From: Desulfovibrio desulfuricans DSM 642
GTDB lineage: Bacteria > Desulfobacterota > Desulfovibrionia > Desulfovibrionales > Desulfovibrionaceae
NCBI RefSeq assembly: GCF_000420465.1
Contig: NZ_ATUZ01000018.1
Coordinates: forward strand, 62,001 to 126,000
Direction: 5' to 3'
Length of the DNA: 64,000 nt
Shown here: positions 44,290 through 52,777 of the stretch, piece by piece
Position numbering within the stretch: position 1 is the stretch's first letter
Layout: each line of letters opens with the position of its first letter
Notes under the pieces: generated by a model
Databases searched by the model: none
Seen by the model: only the letters and a program-made list of their open reading frames with translations
Told to the model about the DNA's origin: nothing
Program-made: the position numbers and the translations under genes

Positions 44290-44500
44290 TTGTTCCCTGG
44301 CAAGAAAACGACCCGTTTCAGGCTGTCCAGGGGACAAATGATGCTTCCAAAACCTGTTTTGCCATCCTGCGGATTTTTGCCTTCCGGCAAGGAATGCGGG
44401 CTTTTTATGCAGGGAGTGTACTCTGATGGTACTCGACCGGAATAAAAAGACCGCCTGACGCCGCCGGAAGCAAAAAGGCGCGGAGTGCGAAACAGGTTTA
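44290..44500 (-). repeat. Paired structured repeat element, copy B
   Basis: The second copy of the element at 39153-39353. A hairpin of TTGTTCCCTGG (44290-44300) with CCAGGGGACAA (44327-44337) precedes a ~150-nt dyad at 44350-44499, whose ends are AAACCTGTTT and AAACAGGTTT. The core CCGGCAAGGAA (44384-44394), GGAGTGTAC (44413-44421) and GGTACTCGAC (44428-44437) is identical to copy A, while the stems differ in sequence and stay paired. The end enters the stop codon of the aminotransferase (44498-44500). Confidence 0.7.
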
Positions 44501-45679
44501 GTCGGAGACGCCCGACAACAACCGCCGCATACTGCTAATAGCCTGCCGCGTGCGTTGATCGTTTTCAATCAGGGCAAAACGCACGTATTCGTCGCCGTAG
44601 GAGCCGAAGCCCAGGCCAGGCGAAACAGCCACGTGGGCCTCCTGCAACAGCAGCTTGGAGAATTCCACGGAGCCCATCTTGCGGAAGGGTTCGGGAATGT
44701 GCGCCCACACAAACATGGTCGCCTTGGGCGAAGGTGTTTCCCAGCCGATGCGGTTCAGGCCTTCGATGAGGCGGTCGCGCCGTTCCTGATATACATCGCG
44801 GATCTGGTGCACGCAGTCTTCGGGGCCGTTGAGGGCCACGGTGGAGGCAATCTGGATGGGCTGGAACATGCCGTAATCCAGATAGCTCTTGATGCGCGCC
44901 AGGGCATGAATAAGATCCTTGTTGCCCACGGCAAACCCCACGCGCCAGCCTGGCATGGAATAGCTCTTGGACAGGGAGTAGAATTCCACGCCCACATCCT
45001 TGGCGCCCTTGGCCTGCAAAAAGCTGGGGGCCTTGTAGCCGTCAAATACCAGATCGGCGTAAGCCAGATCATGCACAACCCAGATGTGGTTTTCCTTGGC
45101 GAAGTCCACAATCTTCTGGAAGAATTCCAGATCCGTCACTTCGGTGGTGGGGTTGTGCGGATAGCAGATGAAAAGCACCTTGGGCTTGGGCCAGGCCTGA
45201 CGCATGGCGGCCTCAAGGTCTTCAAAAAAGTTGCGGCCAGGGCCGATGGGCACGCTGCGCACGTCCGCGCCTGCAATGATGGGCGCGTACTTGTGGATGG
45301 GGTAGGTCGGGTCGGGTGCGAGCACCACATCGCCGGGCTCAAGAATAGCCAGCGAAAGGTGGGCCAGGCCTTCCTTGGAACCCAGGGTCACGATGGCTTC
45401 GCTGTCAGGGTCGAGCTGCACGCCGTAGTGGCGGGCATAGCGATCACAGATGGCTTTGCGCAGGTTCGGAATACCGCGCGAAAGCGAGTAGCGGTGGTTC
45501 ACCGGCTTCTGTGCTGCCTCAACAAGCTTTTCGACGATGGGTGCGGGCGTTGCGATGTCCGGATTGCCCATGCTGAAGTCCACGATGTCGATATTCTGCC
45601 GACGCAGCCGCATTTTGAGGTCTCCCACCACCGCAAAAACATAGGGGGGGAGGCGGCGAATCCGCGAAAACTCTTCCAT
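44498..45679 (-). CDS. PLP-dependent aminotransferase (AlaC/alanine type)
   Basis: A 393-residue fold-type I aminotransferase. The PLP lysine is K238 in [13 protein letters not shown], with [13 protein letters not shown] (PLP-contacting Asn/Pro) and the [13 protein letters not shown] start region. The sequence resembles AlaC-type alanine-pyruvate transaminases and the aminotransferases often found next to hom in delta-proteobacteria. A role in aspartate or methionine-related metabolism is possible because hom follows. TAGGAG precedes the ATG. Its stop lies in repeat copy B. Confidence 0.85.
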   Translation of the reverse strand: MEEFSRIRRLPPYVFAVVGDLKMRLRRQNIDIVDFSMGNPDIATPAPIVEKLVEAAQKPVNHRYSLSRGIPNLRKAICDRYARHYGVQLDPDSEAIVTLGSKEGLAHLSLAILEPGDVVLAPDPTYPIHKYAPIIAGADVRSVPIGPGRNFFEDLEAAMRQAWPKPKVLFICYPHNPTTEVTDLEFFQKIVDFAKENHIWVVHDLAYADLVFDGYKAPSFLQAKGAKDVGVEFYSLSKSYSMPGWRVGFAVGNKDLIHALARIKSYLDYGMFQPIQIASTVALNGPEDCVHQIRDVYQERRDRLIEGLNRIGWETPSPKATMFVWAHIPEPFRKMGSVEFSKLLLQEAHVAVSPGLGFGSYGDEYVRFALIENDQRTRQAISSMRRLLSGVSD

Positions 45680-46011
45680 GTCTGATAGCTCCTAAGTTGA
45701 TCGACATGCAGTCTGTCCCATGCGCTCGCAACAGGTCACGCCCGCACCATGCAGGCATGGACTCCACCCTGCCGCGCAGCCCCACAGGAAGCCCGTGCGT
45801 TTACCGGGCGCTCACATCGCGCCGGAAACGATTTTGTCAAGCCGCAGCATAGCCAGCCGCGCGCCTGTTTGTAAAGCATTGCGGGCCGCAGAACCCCTTG
45901 AGGGGGCATGTTTTTTATATGGTTTACGGCGAAATGCCGCCAACTGCGCTTTGCCTTCAGCGCATAGTTGTGTATCCTTGATAAATATCTCGAATCCTGC
46001 GGAGGCAAACC
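45680..46011. other. Divergent region between the aminotransferase and mtnA
   Basis: About 330 bases with no convincing gene. The hairpin CCCC-TTGA-GGGG near 45893 is followed by a run of T's (CATGTTTTTTA), and TGCGC/GCGCA at about 45946-45965 forms a second hairpin before mtnA. It should hold the promoters of both divergent genes; none is clear. Confidence 0.45.
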
Positions 46012-47100
46012 ATGGAAGATCATATTCGCTTTGACAGGCAAAATCTTGCGCTGCACCTGCTTGACCAGCGCTTGCTGCCAGAGCAGGAAACCGAAGTGAT
46101 CTGCCGCAATACAGACGACATTGTATCGGCGTTACAAACCATGGTTGTGCGCGGGGCTCCGGCCATTGGCGTCACTGCGGCCTGGGGCTGCGCCCTTGCG
46201 CTGAACGAAACCAGCGGCCCCGGCTGGGCCACCCAGCTTGAAGAACTGCTCGACCGCATTGCCAATGCCCGACCCACCGCCGTAAACCTGCGCTGGGCCG
46301 TTGAACGCATGCGCAGATGCTGGTGGAAGGGCATGAACAGCGGACGCGGCGACCGCGCCCCCCTGCTCGCGGCCTTTCTTGACGAGGCCGCCAGAATGCA
46401 GGCCGAAGATGTGGAAGCATGCAAGACTCTGGGCCGTTTTGGCGCGGATTGCCTGAAAGACGGCGACACCGTGCTCACCCACTGCAATGCTGGCGCCCTG
46501 GCCACTGCGGGCTATGGCACGGCGCTTGGGGTTATTCGAGGTGCTGTGGAGCAGGGCAAACGCATCAAGGTTATTGCCGATGAAACACGGCCCTTCCTCC
46601 AGGGCGCGCGCCTCACGGCCTGGGAACTGCACAAGGACAATATCCCCGTTACTGTTGCCTGCGACAATGCCTGCGCGCTGCTCATGAGCAAGGGGCTCGT
46701 GCAGTCTGTGGTGGTTGGGGCAGACCGCATTGCCGCCAACGGCGACGCGGCCAACAAGATCGGCACCTATGGCGTTGCCCTGCTGGCAAAGCACTTCAAT
46801 ATTCCTTTCTACGTGGCTGCCCCGCTCTCCACCATTGACCCCACAACGTCCGACGGCAGCGGCATTCCCATTGAGCAGCGCCCGGAACGCGAGGTCACCC
46901 ACGTGGGTGATACGCGCCTTACGCCCGCAGATGTGCCCGTATACAATTTTGCTTTTGACGTAACCCCGGCAGAACTCATCACCGGCATCATCACCGAAAA
47001 AGGCGTGTTGCAGCCGCCCTACGGGCTTGCCATCTGGGCAGCCCTCAACGAGGCCAGCGCCGCGCCCGAGGTGGATGACGCCGGGATTATTGAGCGTTAG
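46012..47100 (+). CDS. mtnA: S-methyl-5-thioribose-1-phosphate isomerase
   Basis: A 362-residue isomerase of the methionine-salvage pathway that turns methylthioribose 1-phosphate into methylthioribulose 1-phosphate. The catalytic cysteine is in [18 protein letters not shown] (~160) and the aspartate in [20 protein letters not shown] (~240). It is homologous to the eIF2B family; MtnA signatures [15 protein letters not shown] and RPEREVTH are present. GCGGAGG precedes the ATG. No other mtn genes are nearby; in many anaerobes MtnA serves alternative routes from methylthioadenosine. Confidence 0.93.
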   Translation: MEDHIRFDRQNLALHLLDQRLLPEQETEVICRNTDDIVSALQTMVVRGAPAIGVTAAWGCALALNETSGPGWATQLEELLDRIANARPTAVNLRWAVERMRRCWWKGMNSGRGDRAPLLAAFLDEAARMQAEDVEACKTLGRFGADCLKDGDTVLTHCNAGALATAGYGTALGVIRGAVEQGKRIKVIADETRPFLQGARLTAWELHKDNIPVTVACDNACALLMSKGLVQSVVVGADRIAANGDAANKIGTYGVALLAKHFNIPFYVAAPLSTIDPTTSDGSGIPIEQRPEREVTHVGDTRLTPADVPVYNFAFDVTPAELITGIITEKGVLQPPYGLAIWAALNEASAAPEVDDAGIIER

Positions 47101-47109
47101 GGGTTCAGC

Positions 47110-49134
47110 ATGAAAGAGCTTGTTCTTGTTATTGGCCCGGCACTGCCGGATGCGGCACGCGCGCTGTGCACGGCCCCGGGCTACAGCCCCAGCGGCAAAG
47201 CCGAAACAGAGTCGGGTCAGGCCCTGCCCGAACGGCTTGTTGCCCACTGGGACGGGTGGGAAGCGCCCAATGGCGAAATTTCGCTGTCTGCGCGCCTGCG
47301 CGATGAACTGACGACCATCCGCGCCGAGCATATGGCCTGGGCACACGATTTGGGACGCATGCGCGTTGGCGGGCGCGAAGTGCAGCAGCATCTGCGTTGC
47401 GGCGAAAAGCTCTCCATGTGGTGGTGTTCGCTGCTGTACGAGCGCCATCCCAAAATGACGCCCGGCCTCTACACTGTTTACAAGCTGCGCACCCTTGAGC
47501 GCCTCATGGACGAGGGCGGATTTGCCTCCCTGCGCGTTTTTGGCGGGGATGAAGACCTGCGCGATGCGCTGGCCCGCATGTGCAAGTCAGGCCACAGGCT
47601 GTTTGCAGAAAACAGCGAAGCTCCGGTTCCGCTTGAGCCAGCCCGCAGTCTGCTGCGCAAGGTTTATGACGCAACGCCTCCCCCCTTGCGCGCGCTGGCC
47701 CGCTACGCCCACTGGTGGTGGACTGTACGCCGCCACATGCCGCCCGTTTCGGCCAAAAGCCCGTTGCCGCCAGCTCAGGGGCAGGCTGCCACCATCGCCA
47801 CCTACTTTCCCAATGTGGACATGAAGGCAGCGGAAAATGGCCGCTATCGTTCCCGCTATTGGGAGAGCCTGCACGATGCGCTGAACGCGACCGCCGGGGT
47901 GGAGGCGCAAGAACAGGGGAGCGCCGGGAAGCATGCCCAGACCGCCGGGCACTTTGTGCGCTGGCTTTTCATCCGCTTTCCCGCGCCCCAGCTCAGTCTG
48001 GCCCAGTGCATTGCCCTGCGCGACCGCTTTCGCCGAGAAGGCAGGGACGGCGCGAGTTTTCATTATCTTGAAGAATTTCTGACCACAGGCGACCTCATAG
48101 CCGCCCTGTTCCGCTACGCGCGCCTGTGCCTTGCCAGCCTGCGGCTGGAAAAAGAAGCCCGCGCGGCCTTTCGTTTTGCAGGCTCGCAGATTGATTTCTG
48201 GGCCTACCTCGGCCCCTACTGGGCGGAATCGTTCCGGGGCTGGCGTTGCCTTGAGCGCTGCCTGCAACACCGGGCATTCAAGCGATATGCCGCTACGGCC
48301 GGCCCGCAGCGCTGGACGCTCTTCCCGCTGGAGAACTGCCCGTGGGAACGCATGCTCACTCAGGCCATGCACGAGGCAGACAACGGCCCCGTCATCGGCG
48401 CGCAGCACTCCACCATCCGGCCCACAGACTTTCGCTATTTTGACGACCCGCGCACCTTTACGGGAGAACTGGCAGAATTTCAGCCCGATATGGTGCGGGG
48501 CAACGGGCAGTCCGCCTGCTCGCAGTGGCGCGAGGCAGGAGTGCCCGCCGAACGGCTGGGCGAAGTGGAAGCCCTGCGTTACCTCTATCTGGCCCACAAT
48601 GACGCGCAAAATGCCACTGCTGCGAGCCATAATTCCACGCCTGCTCCCCGGCGATTGCTGGCCGTAACCAGCTTTTTTGCGGACGAAACCGAGGCCCATC
48701 TGGCCCTGCTTGCCCGTTCGCTGCATGCAGGCCTGCTTGACGGCTGGGAAATCCGCGTAAAGCCGCACCCCTACCTGCCGGTTCAGGAAAGGCTGCACGC
48801 CCTGCTGGGCCGCCGTGCGCTGGACGTGCAGGTCGTGGACGGCCCCATTGCCGACCAGCTTGCCCCCGGCGTGGTGGTCTGGGCCTCCAATTCCACCACC
48901 GTGGCGCTTGAAGCCGCCATCAAGGGGCTGCCCGTGGTGGCCATGCTGCCCACAGACGACTTTGACCTCTGCCCCCTGCAAGATGTAGCCAGCCTGCCGC
49001 GCACCGGCAGCGTGGATGATGTGGCCTGCGCGCTGCGAACTGCAGCGCCTCTGCACCTTCCACCTGAATATCTTGACCTGAACGTCGATCTTCCCAGATG
49101 GGAAACACTGCTGCACCTGAGAGGAAAACCATGA
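47110..49134 (+). CDS. Large surface-carbohydrate biosynthesis-type protein
   Basis: A 674-residue soluble protein starting 9 nt after mtnA. The C-terminal ~170 residues resemble GT-B-fold glycosyl- or polysaccharide-transfer enzymes: IRVKPHPYLPV, then VVDGPIADQLAPGVVVWASNSTTVALEAAIKGLPVV, with the NSTTVALEAAIKGLP loop typical of nucleotide-sugar/CDP-polyol sites. The N-terminal part includes EKLSMWWCSLLYERHPKM, reminiscent of the TIGR04326 surface-carbohydrate family; I recognise this only tentatively. A helical, Arg-rich middle follows. Substrate unknown; no other polysaccharide genes are nearby. Its stop overlaps the next gene (ATGA). Confidence 0.65.
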   Translation: MKELVLVIGPALPDAARALCTAPGYSPSGKAETESGQALPERLVAHWDGWEAPNGEISLSARLRDELTTIRAEHMAWAHDLGRMRVGGREVQQHLRCGEKLSMWWCSLLYERHPKMTPGLYTVYKLRTLERLMDEGGFASLRVFGGDEDLRDALARMCKSGHRLFAENSEAPVPLEPARSLLRKVYDATPPPLRALARYAHWWWTVRRHMPPVSAKSPLPPAQGQAATIATYFPNVDMKAAENGRYRSRYWESLHDALNATAGVEAQEQGSAGKHAQTAGHFVRWLFIRFPAPQLSLAQCIALRDRFRREGRDGASFHYLEEFLTTGDLIAALFRYARLCLASLRLEKEARAAFRFAGSQIDFWAYLGPYWAESFRGWRCLERCLQHRAFKRYAATAGPQRWTLFPLENCPWERMLTQAMHEADNGPVIGAQHSTIRPTDFRYFDDPRTFTGELAEFQPDMVRGNGQSACSQWREAGVPAERLGEVEALRYLYLAHNDAQNATAASHNSTPAPRRLLAVTSFFADETEAHLALLARSLHAGLLDGWEIRVKPHPYLPVQERLHALLGRRALDVQVVDGPIADQLAPGVVVWASNSTTVALEAAIKGLPVVAMLPTDDFDLCPLQDVASLPRTGSVDDVACALRTAAPLHLPPEYLDLNVDLPRWETLLHLRGKP

Positions 49135-49604
49135 GTACGCATGACAGAGTGGCCGCCCTGGTGCGCCACTACTATTGGGACAGAGATCTCAACTGCGCCC
49201 GCACAACCCTGCGCTGCCTGGAAAACGTTCTCAAAGAACCGCTGCACCCGCAGATATACACTGCCACAGTGGGTTGCCACGGCGCTGGAGGCACTGGCGG
49301 GCAGTGCGGCCTTGTGGAGGGCGGCTTGCTGCTTATCGGCCTGCGCGGCGCAGAACTGGGCAAGGAAGAATCAGAAATTGTTGATCTGTGCGCGCAGTTT
49401 GCCGCCCTGTTCACTGAACGCTTCGGCAGCCTCTCCTGCAAGGCTTTGCGGCCCGGCGGCATCCACCCCAATGATCCACCGCATCTTTGCGAATCCGTTT
49501 CGGTAGACGCCATATGTTTTTTGCATGACTTTCTTGACGAAATGGCACAATCCGCCGAGCCAAACCGCAGAAAACCTGGATTTGAAGCCGATACGGCAGA
49601 GTAG
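49131..49604 (+). CDS. C_GCAxxG_C_C family protein
   Basis: A 157-residue protein with the spaced cysteine/glycine pattern of this family: CARTTLRCLENVL, then VGCHGAGGTGGQCGLVEGG, and later cysteines near CKALRP and C-FLHDFLDE. The family is thought to be redox-related, but the function is unproven. The ATG at 49131 overlaps the upstream stop by 4 nt, with GAGAGGAA before it. Third gene of the mtnA unit; its link to the other two is not clear. Confidence 0.8.
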   Translation: MSTHDRVAALVRHYYWDRDLNCARTTLRCLENVLKEPLHPQIYTATVGCHGAGGTGGQCGLVEGGLLLIGLRGAELGKEESEIVDLCAQFAALFTERFGSLSCKALRPGGIHPNDPPHLCESVSVDAICFLHDFLDEMAQSAEPNRRKPGFEADTAE

Positions 49605-49621
49605 AGTTCAAATCCCACCCT

Positions 49622-49650
49622 TTGACAACAATGCCCGGAGCGAATAGGTT
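49622..49650 (+). promoter_or_regulatory. Candidate promoter for the mgtA leader
   Basis: A perfect -35 TTGACA (49622-49627) is followed after 17 nt by TAGGTT, a weak -10. An alternative -10 is GAATAG closer by. It lies just after the upstream gene and before the structured leader. Confidence 0.4.
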
Positions 49651-49659
49651 CCGCGCAGA

Positions 49660-49706
49660 TGGCCTTTTGCGGCCATACGCTTTTTATGCGTCTGCCCTCT
49701 GGCAGA
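49660..49706 (+). other. Three tandem hairpins in the mgtA leader
   Basis: TGGCC/GGCCA (49660-49675), ACGC/GCGT (49677-49691) and TCTGCC/GGCAGA (49691-49706) form three adjacent stem-loops upstream of a short reading frame. They do not match the M-box magnesium riboswitch as I know it. They may be a sensor or processing region. Confidence 0.4.
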
Positions 49707-49741
49707 CGGTCACCCTCAAACCTATGGAAGGAGCATCCTAC

Positions 49742-49831
49742 ATGTCGTCCGACAGTTGCCACAGTTCCCCTTCGGAACCTGACAGTTTACGTCGCACCAC
49801 TCTTTCCACGCCATTCCGTTCCCGTAGCTGA
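49742..49831 (+). CDS. Candidate leader peptide upstream of mgtA
   Basis: A 29-codon reading frame, MSSDSCHSSPSEPDSLRRTT..., with an excellent ribosome site (GGAAGGAG, 8 nt before the ATG) and a stop 47 nt before mgtA. It contains Glu-Pro-Asp (residues 12-14) followed by Leu-Arg-Arg. The Salmonella MgtL leader, which senses low Mg through ribosome instability at acidic/Pro codons, also has Glu-Pro-Asp near its start and an Arg run. The similarity is short. The first half is Ser-rich and does not look like a folded protein. A sequence-based guess that it controls mgtA. Confidence 0.5.
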   Translation: MSSDSCHSSPSEPDSLRRTTLSTPFRSRS

Positions 49832-49878
49832 ATATCTTCCTGCGGGTAACGCGTTGCGCGTGCTCCCAGGAGGATTTT

Positions 49879-52638
49879 ATGGTTCTGCGCTCTTTTCTGC
49901 CGCACGGCCTTGTTGTGCCGCTTGCCCGTTTTTTTGGCCGCAAAGGCCACGCCGCCTCACATACCGTCAGTACGGAACTGGTTCGCCAGGCTGCAACCCG
50001 CCTGCTTGATGCCGCCCGCGTTGAAACGGACGAAGCCTTGCAGACGTTCAACTCCTCACCCGATGGTCTTACCCGCCATCAGGTGCATGAGATGCGCCAG
50101 CAGTACGGGGCCAATATCCTTGCCGCCAAGGACAGGGACAGCCTGCCCAAACGCCTGTTCACCTCGTTTATCAATCCCTTCAGCGTTGTGCTCCTTCTGC
50201 TGGCCTGCATTTCTTTCTTTACCGACTATCTGCTGGCAGCTGCCGGAGAAAAAGACCTCACCGCCGTTATTATCGTGACGGTCATGGTCTGCATAAGCGG
50301 CGTGCTGCATTTCGTGCAGGAGGCCCGCTCCGGCAATGCCGTGTCCCGCCTTGAATCGCTGGTCAAAACCACCATTGAAGTGGTGCGCGAGGGCGAGGGC
50401 AAGGAACTGCCCATCAATTCCTTGGTGGTGGGCGATGTGGTGCGCCTGGCCGCAGGCGACATGATCCCCGCCGACATACGCATCCTGCGGGCCAAGGATC
50501 TTTTTGTCAGCCAGTCTTCCCTCACGGGCGAAAGCGAACCTGTGGAAAAGTTCCCCCATGCCCAGCCCTCCGGCACTGCCGCCGCCTCGCCCCTTGATTG
50601 CGACAATCTGGCCTTCATGGGCAGCAACGTTGTCAGCGGCGCGGCCTACGGCCTTGTGCTGGCTGTTGGCGGGGCCACCCTTTTCGGCTCTCTGGCGCGC
50701 CAGATCGCGGCCACCACCACGCCCACCAGCTTTGACAAAGGCGTGAATTCCGTTTCCTGGCTGCTTTTGCAGTTCATGATCTGCATGGCCCCGGTGGTGC
50801 TTTTTATCAACGGTTTCACCAAGGGCGACTGGGTGGAAGCCGCATTGTTTGCCCTTTCCATTGCCGTGGGCCTTACACCCGAGATGCTGCCCACTGTTGT
50901 ATCGGCCAATCTTGTGCGCGGAGCCATGTTTATGGCCCGCAAAAAGGTTATTGCCCGCCGCCTCAACGCCATCCAGAATCTCGGGGCCATGGATGTGCTG
51001 TGTACCGACAAGACGGGCACCCTCACGCAAGACAGGATTGTGCTTGAGTATTCGCTCGATATTCACGGCACGGAAGACGCCCGAGTGCTGCGCCACGCCT
51101 TTTTGAACAGCTGGTTTCAGACCGGCCTCAAAAACCTGCTGGACGCCGCCATCGTCAACCACGCCGACGAACTGAGCATGCAGCCTCTGCGCAAGGAATA
51201 CAGCCTTGTGGACGAAATGCCCTTTGATTTCAGCCGCCGCCGTATGAGTGTTGTGGTGGCCGACACCACGGGCAAGACCCAGATCATCACCAAGGGCGCG
51301 CTGGAAGAAATGCTGACCGTATGCGCCTATGCCGAATACCACGGGCAGGTCGAACCGCTCACGCCCGAGCTCCAGGCCGAAATACTCGAGCGCGTGCGCC
51401 GTTACAATAACGACGGCATGCGTGTGGTGGGCGTGGCGCACAAAACCATGTCCGCGACGAGCGGAGTTTTTTCTGTGGCGGACGAAAAAGACATGGTGCT
51501 GCTGGGCTATCTGGCCTTTCTTGATCCGCCCAAGGATTCCGCATCAAAGGCGCTGGCCGCGCTCAACGAGCACGGCGTGCGCGTAAAGGTGCTGACAGGC
51601 GACAACGATGCCGTTACCCGCAGCGTATGCCGTCAGGTGGGGCTGCCGGGCAAAAATATTCTGCTGGGCGCAGAAATAGAGGCTATGGACGACGCGGCCC
51701 TGAAAGCCGCCGTTGAACAAGCCGACATTTTCGCCAAGCTCAGCCCGCGCCAAAAAGCCCGCATTGTGACCTGCCTGCGCGGCAACGGCCATGTGGTGGG
51801 CTTTATGGGCGACGGCATCAACGATGCCCCGGCCATGAAGAACGCCGATGTGGGTATTTCCGTCGATTCCGCTGTGGACGTGGCGCGGGAATCCGCGGGC
51901 GTCATCCTGCTGGAAAAAGACCTCACAGTGCTTGAAGCCGGTGTAATGGAAGGCCGCCGCACCTATGCAAATATAATAAAATATATAAAAATTACGGTTA
52001 GTTCAAACTTCGGCAACATGTTTTCCGTGCTGGCGGCCAGTGTATTTCTGCCGTTCCTGCCCATGACGCCCCTACAGATTCTGGTGCTCAACCTGCTCTA
52101 CGATGTCTCCTGCACGGCCATGCCCTGGGACAATGTGGATGAGGAGTTTCTGCGCAAGCCCCGCAACTGGAACACGGACAGCATCCGGCGGTTCATGTTC
52201 TGGCTCGGGCCTACCAGCTCGGTCTTTGACCTCACAACCTACGCCTTGCTGTTCTGGGTAATCTGCCCTGCAGTAGTGCCTCTGCCAGCAGGCGGCTGGC
52301 AGGCCATGAGCAGCACCGACCAGGCAAGCTTTACCGCCCTGTTTCAGGCGGGCTGGTTTGTGGAATCGCTGTGGACGCAGACAATGGTCATCCACATGTT
52401 GCGCACCCCGGGCATTCCCCTGCTGCACAGCCGCGCCGCATGGCAGGTGACCCTGCTCACGGGCCTTGGCGTTGCCGTGGGCACGGCCATTCCCTTTACC
52501 GCGCTGGGTCAGGGGCTGGATATGGGCGCGCTGCCCGCCAGCTACTTCCCCTGGCTGGCTGCGGTGCTCGCGGGCTATCTTGCCCTGGCCACGTTGGTAA
52601 AGGGGGCCTTTATGCGCCGCTACAACACATGGTTATAA
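49879..52638 (+). CDS. mgtA: Magnesium-transporting P-type ATPase (MgtA/P3B)
   Basis: A 919-residue inner-membrane ATPase that imports Mg2+. The phosphorylated aspartate is D377 in CTDKTGTLTQD, TGES (~216) is the actuator motif, and GDGINDAP (~644) closes the P domain. About ten hydrophobic segments are present, with the MgtA-type N-terminus (DGLTRHQVHEMRQQYGANIL). AGGAGG lies 6 nt before the ATG. It is preceded by a ~230-nt leader with hairpins and a short peptide frame. A hairpin follows the gene. Confidence 0.95.
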   Translation: MVLRSFLPHGLVVPLARFFGRKGHAASHTVSTELVRQAATRLLDAARVETDEALQTFNSSPDGLTRHQVHEMRQQYGANILAAKDRDSLPKRLFTSFINPFSVVLLLLACISFFTDYLLAAAGEKDLTAVIIVTVMVCISGVLHFVQEARSGNAVSRLESLVKTTIEVVREGEGKELPINSLVVGDVVRLAAGDMIPADIRILRAKDLFVSQSSLTGESEPVEKFPHAQPSGTAAASPLDCDNLAFMGSNVVSGAAYGLVLAVGGATLFGSLARQIAATTTPTSFDKGVNSVSWLLLQFMICMAPVVLFINGFTKGDWVEAALFALSIAVGLTPEMLPTVVSANLVRGAMFMARKKVIARRLNAIQNLGAMDVLCTDKTGTLTQDRIVLEYSLDIHGTEDARVLRHAFLNSWFQTGLKNLLDAAIVNHADELSMQPLRKEYSLVDEMPFDFSRRRMSVVVADTTGKTQIITKGALEEMLTVCAYAEYHGQVEPLTPELQAEILERVRRYNNDGMRVVGVAHKTMSATSGVFSVADEKDMVLLGYLAFLDPPKDSASKALAALNEHGVRVKVLTGDNDAVTRSVCRQVGLPGKNILLGAEIEAMDDAALKAAVEQADIFAKLSPRQKARIVTCLRGNGHVVGFMGDGINDAPAMKNADVGISVDSAVDVARESAGVILLEKDLTVLEAGVMEGRRTYANIIKYIKITVSSNFGNMFSVLAASVFLPFLPMTPLQILVLNLLYDVSCTAMPWDNVDEEFLRKPRNWNTDSIRRFMFWLGPTSSVFDLTTYALLFWVICPAVVPLPAGGWQAMSSTDQASFTALFQAGWFVESLWTQTMVIHMLRTPGIPLLHSRAAWQVTLLTGLGVAVGTAIPFTALGQGLDMGALPASYFPWLAAVLAGYLALATLVKGAFMRRYNTWL

Positions 52639-52682
52639 AAAAACTGCGGTCAGGGGGCTGATTTTCAGCCTCCTGACCGCAG
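52637..52682. terminator. Terminator between mgtA and the hydrolase gene
   Basis: CTGCGGTCAGG (52644-52654) pairs with CCTGACCGCAG (52672-52682); the apical part adds CTGA/TCAG. Seven A's at 52637-52643 give a U-tract for the minus strand, ending the hydrolase gene; it can also stop mgtA transcription weakly. Confidence 0.8.
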
Positions 52683-52731
52683 GGCCAAAAATCCCGTCAG
52701 CAGAGCAATCCTGTCTTTTGAATTGTCTTTT

Positions 52732-52774
52732 GTTCCCGGCAAGGCTGTTTTAAACAACCAGCGGACAAGGGAAC
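52732..52774 (-). other. Two-step hairpin just after the hydrolase stop codon
   Basis: GTTCCC (52732-52737) pairs with GGGAAC (52769-52774); inside, GGCTGTTT pairs with the AAACAACC stretch. It follows the stop codon by 3 nt on the minus strand. Its TTGTTCCCGGCAAG start resembles part of repeat copy B. Confidence 0.4.
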
Positions 52775-52777
52775 TGC

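Noticed and set aside
49605-49625. GTTCAAATCCCACC just after the C_GCAxxG_C_C gene, resembling a tRNA T-loop
   Set aside because: The 5' side of the T-stem does not pair and no anticodon or acceptor arms are found upstream; the upstream DNA is coding. No integrase or attachment-site signs are near.
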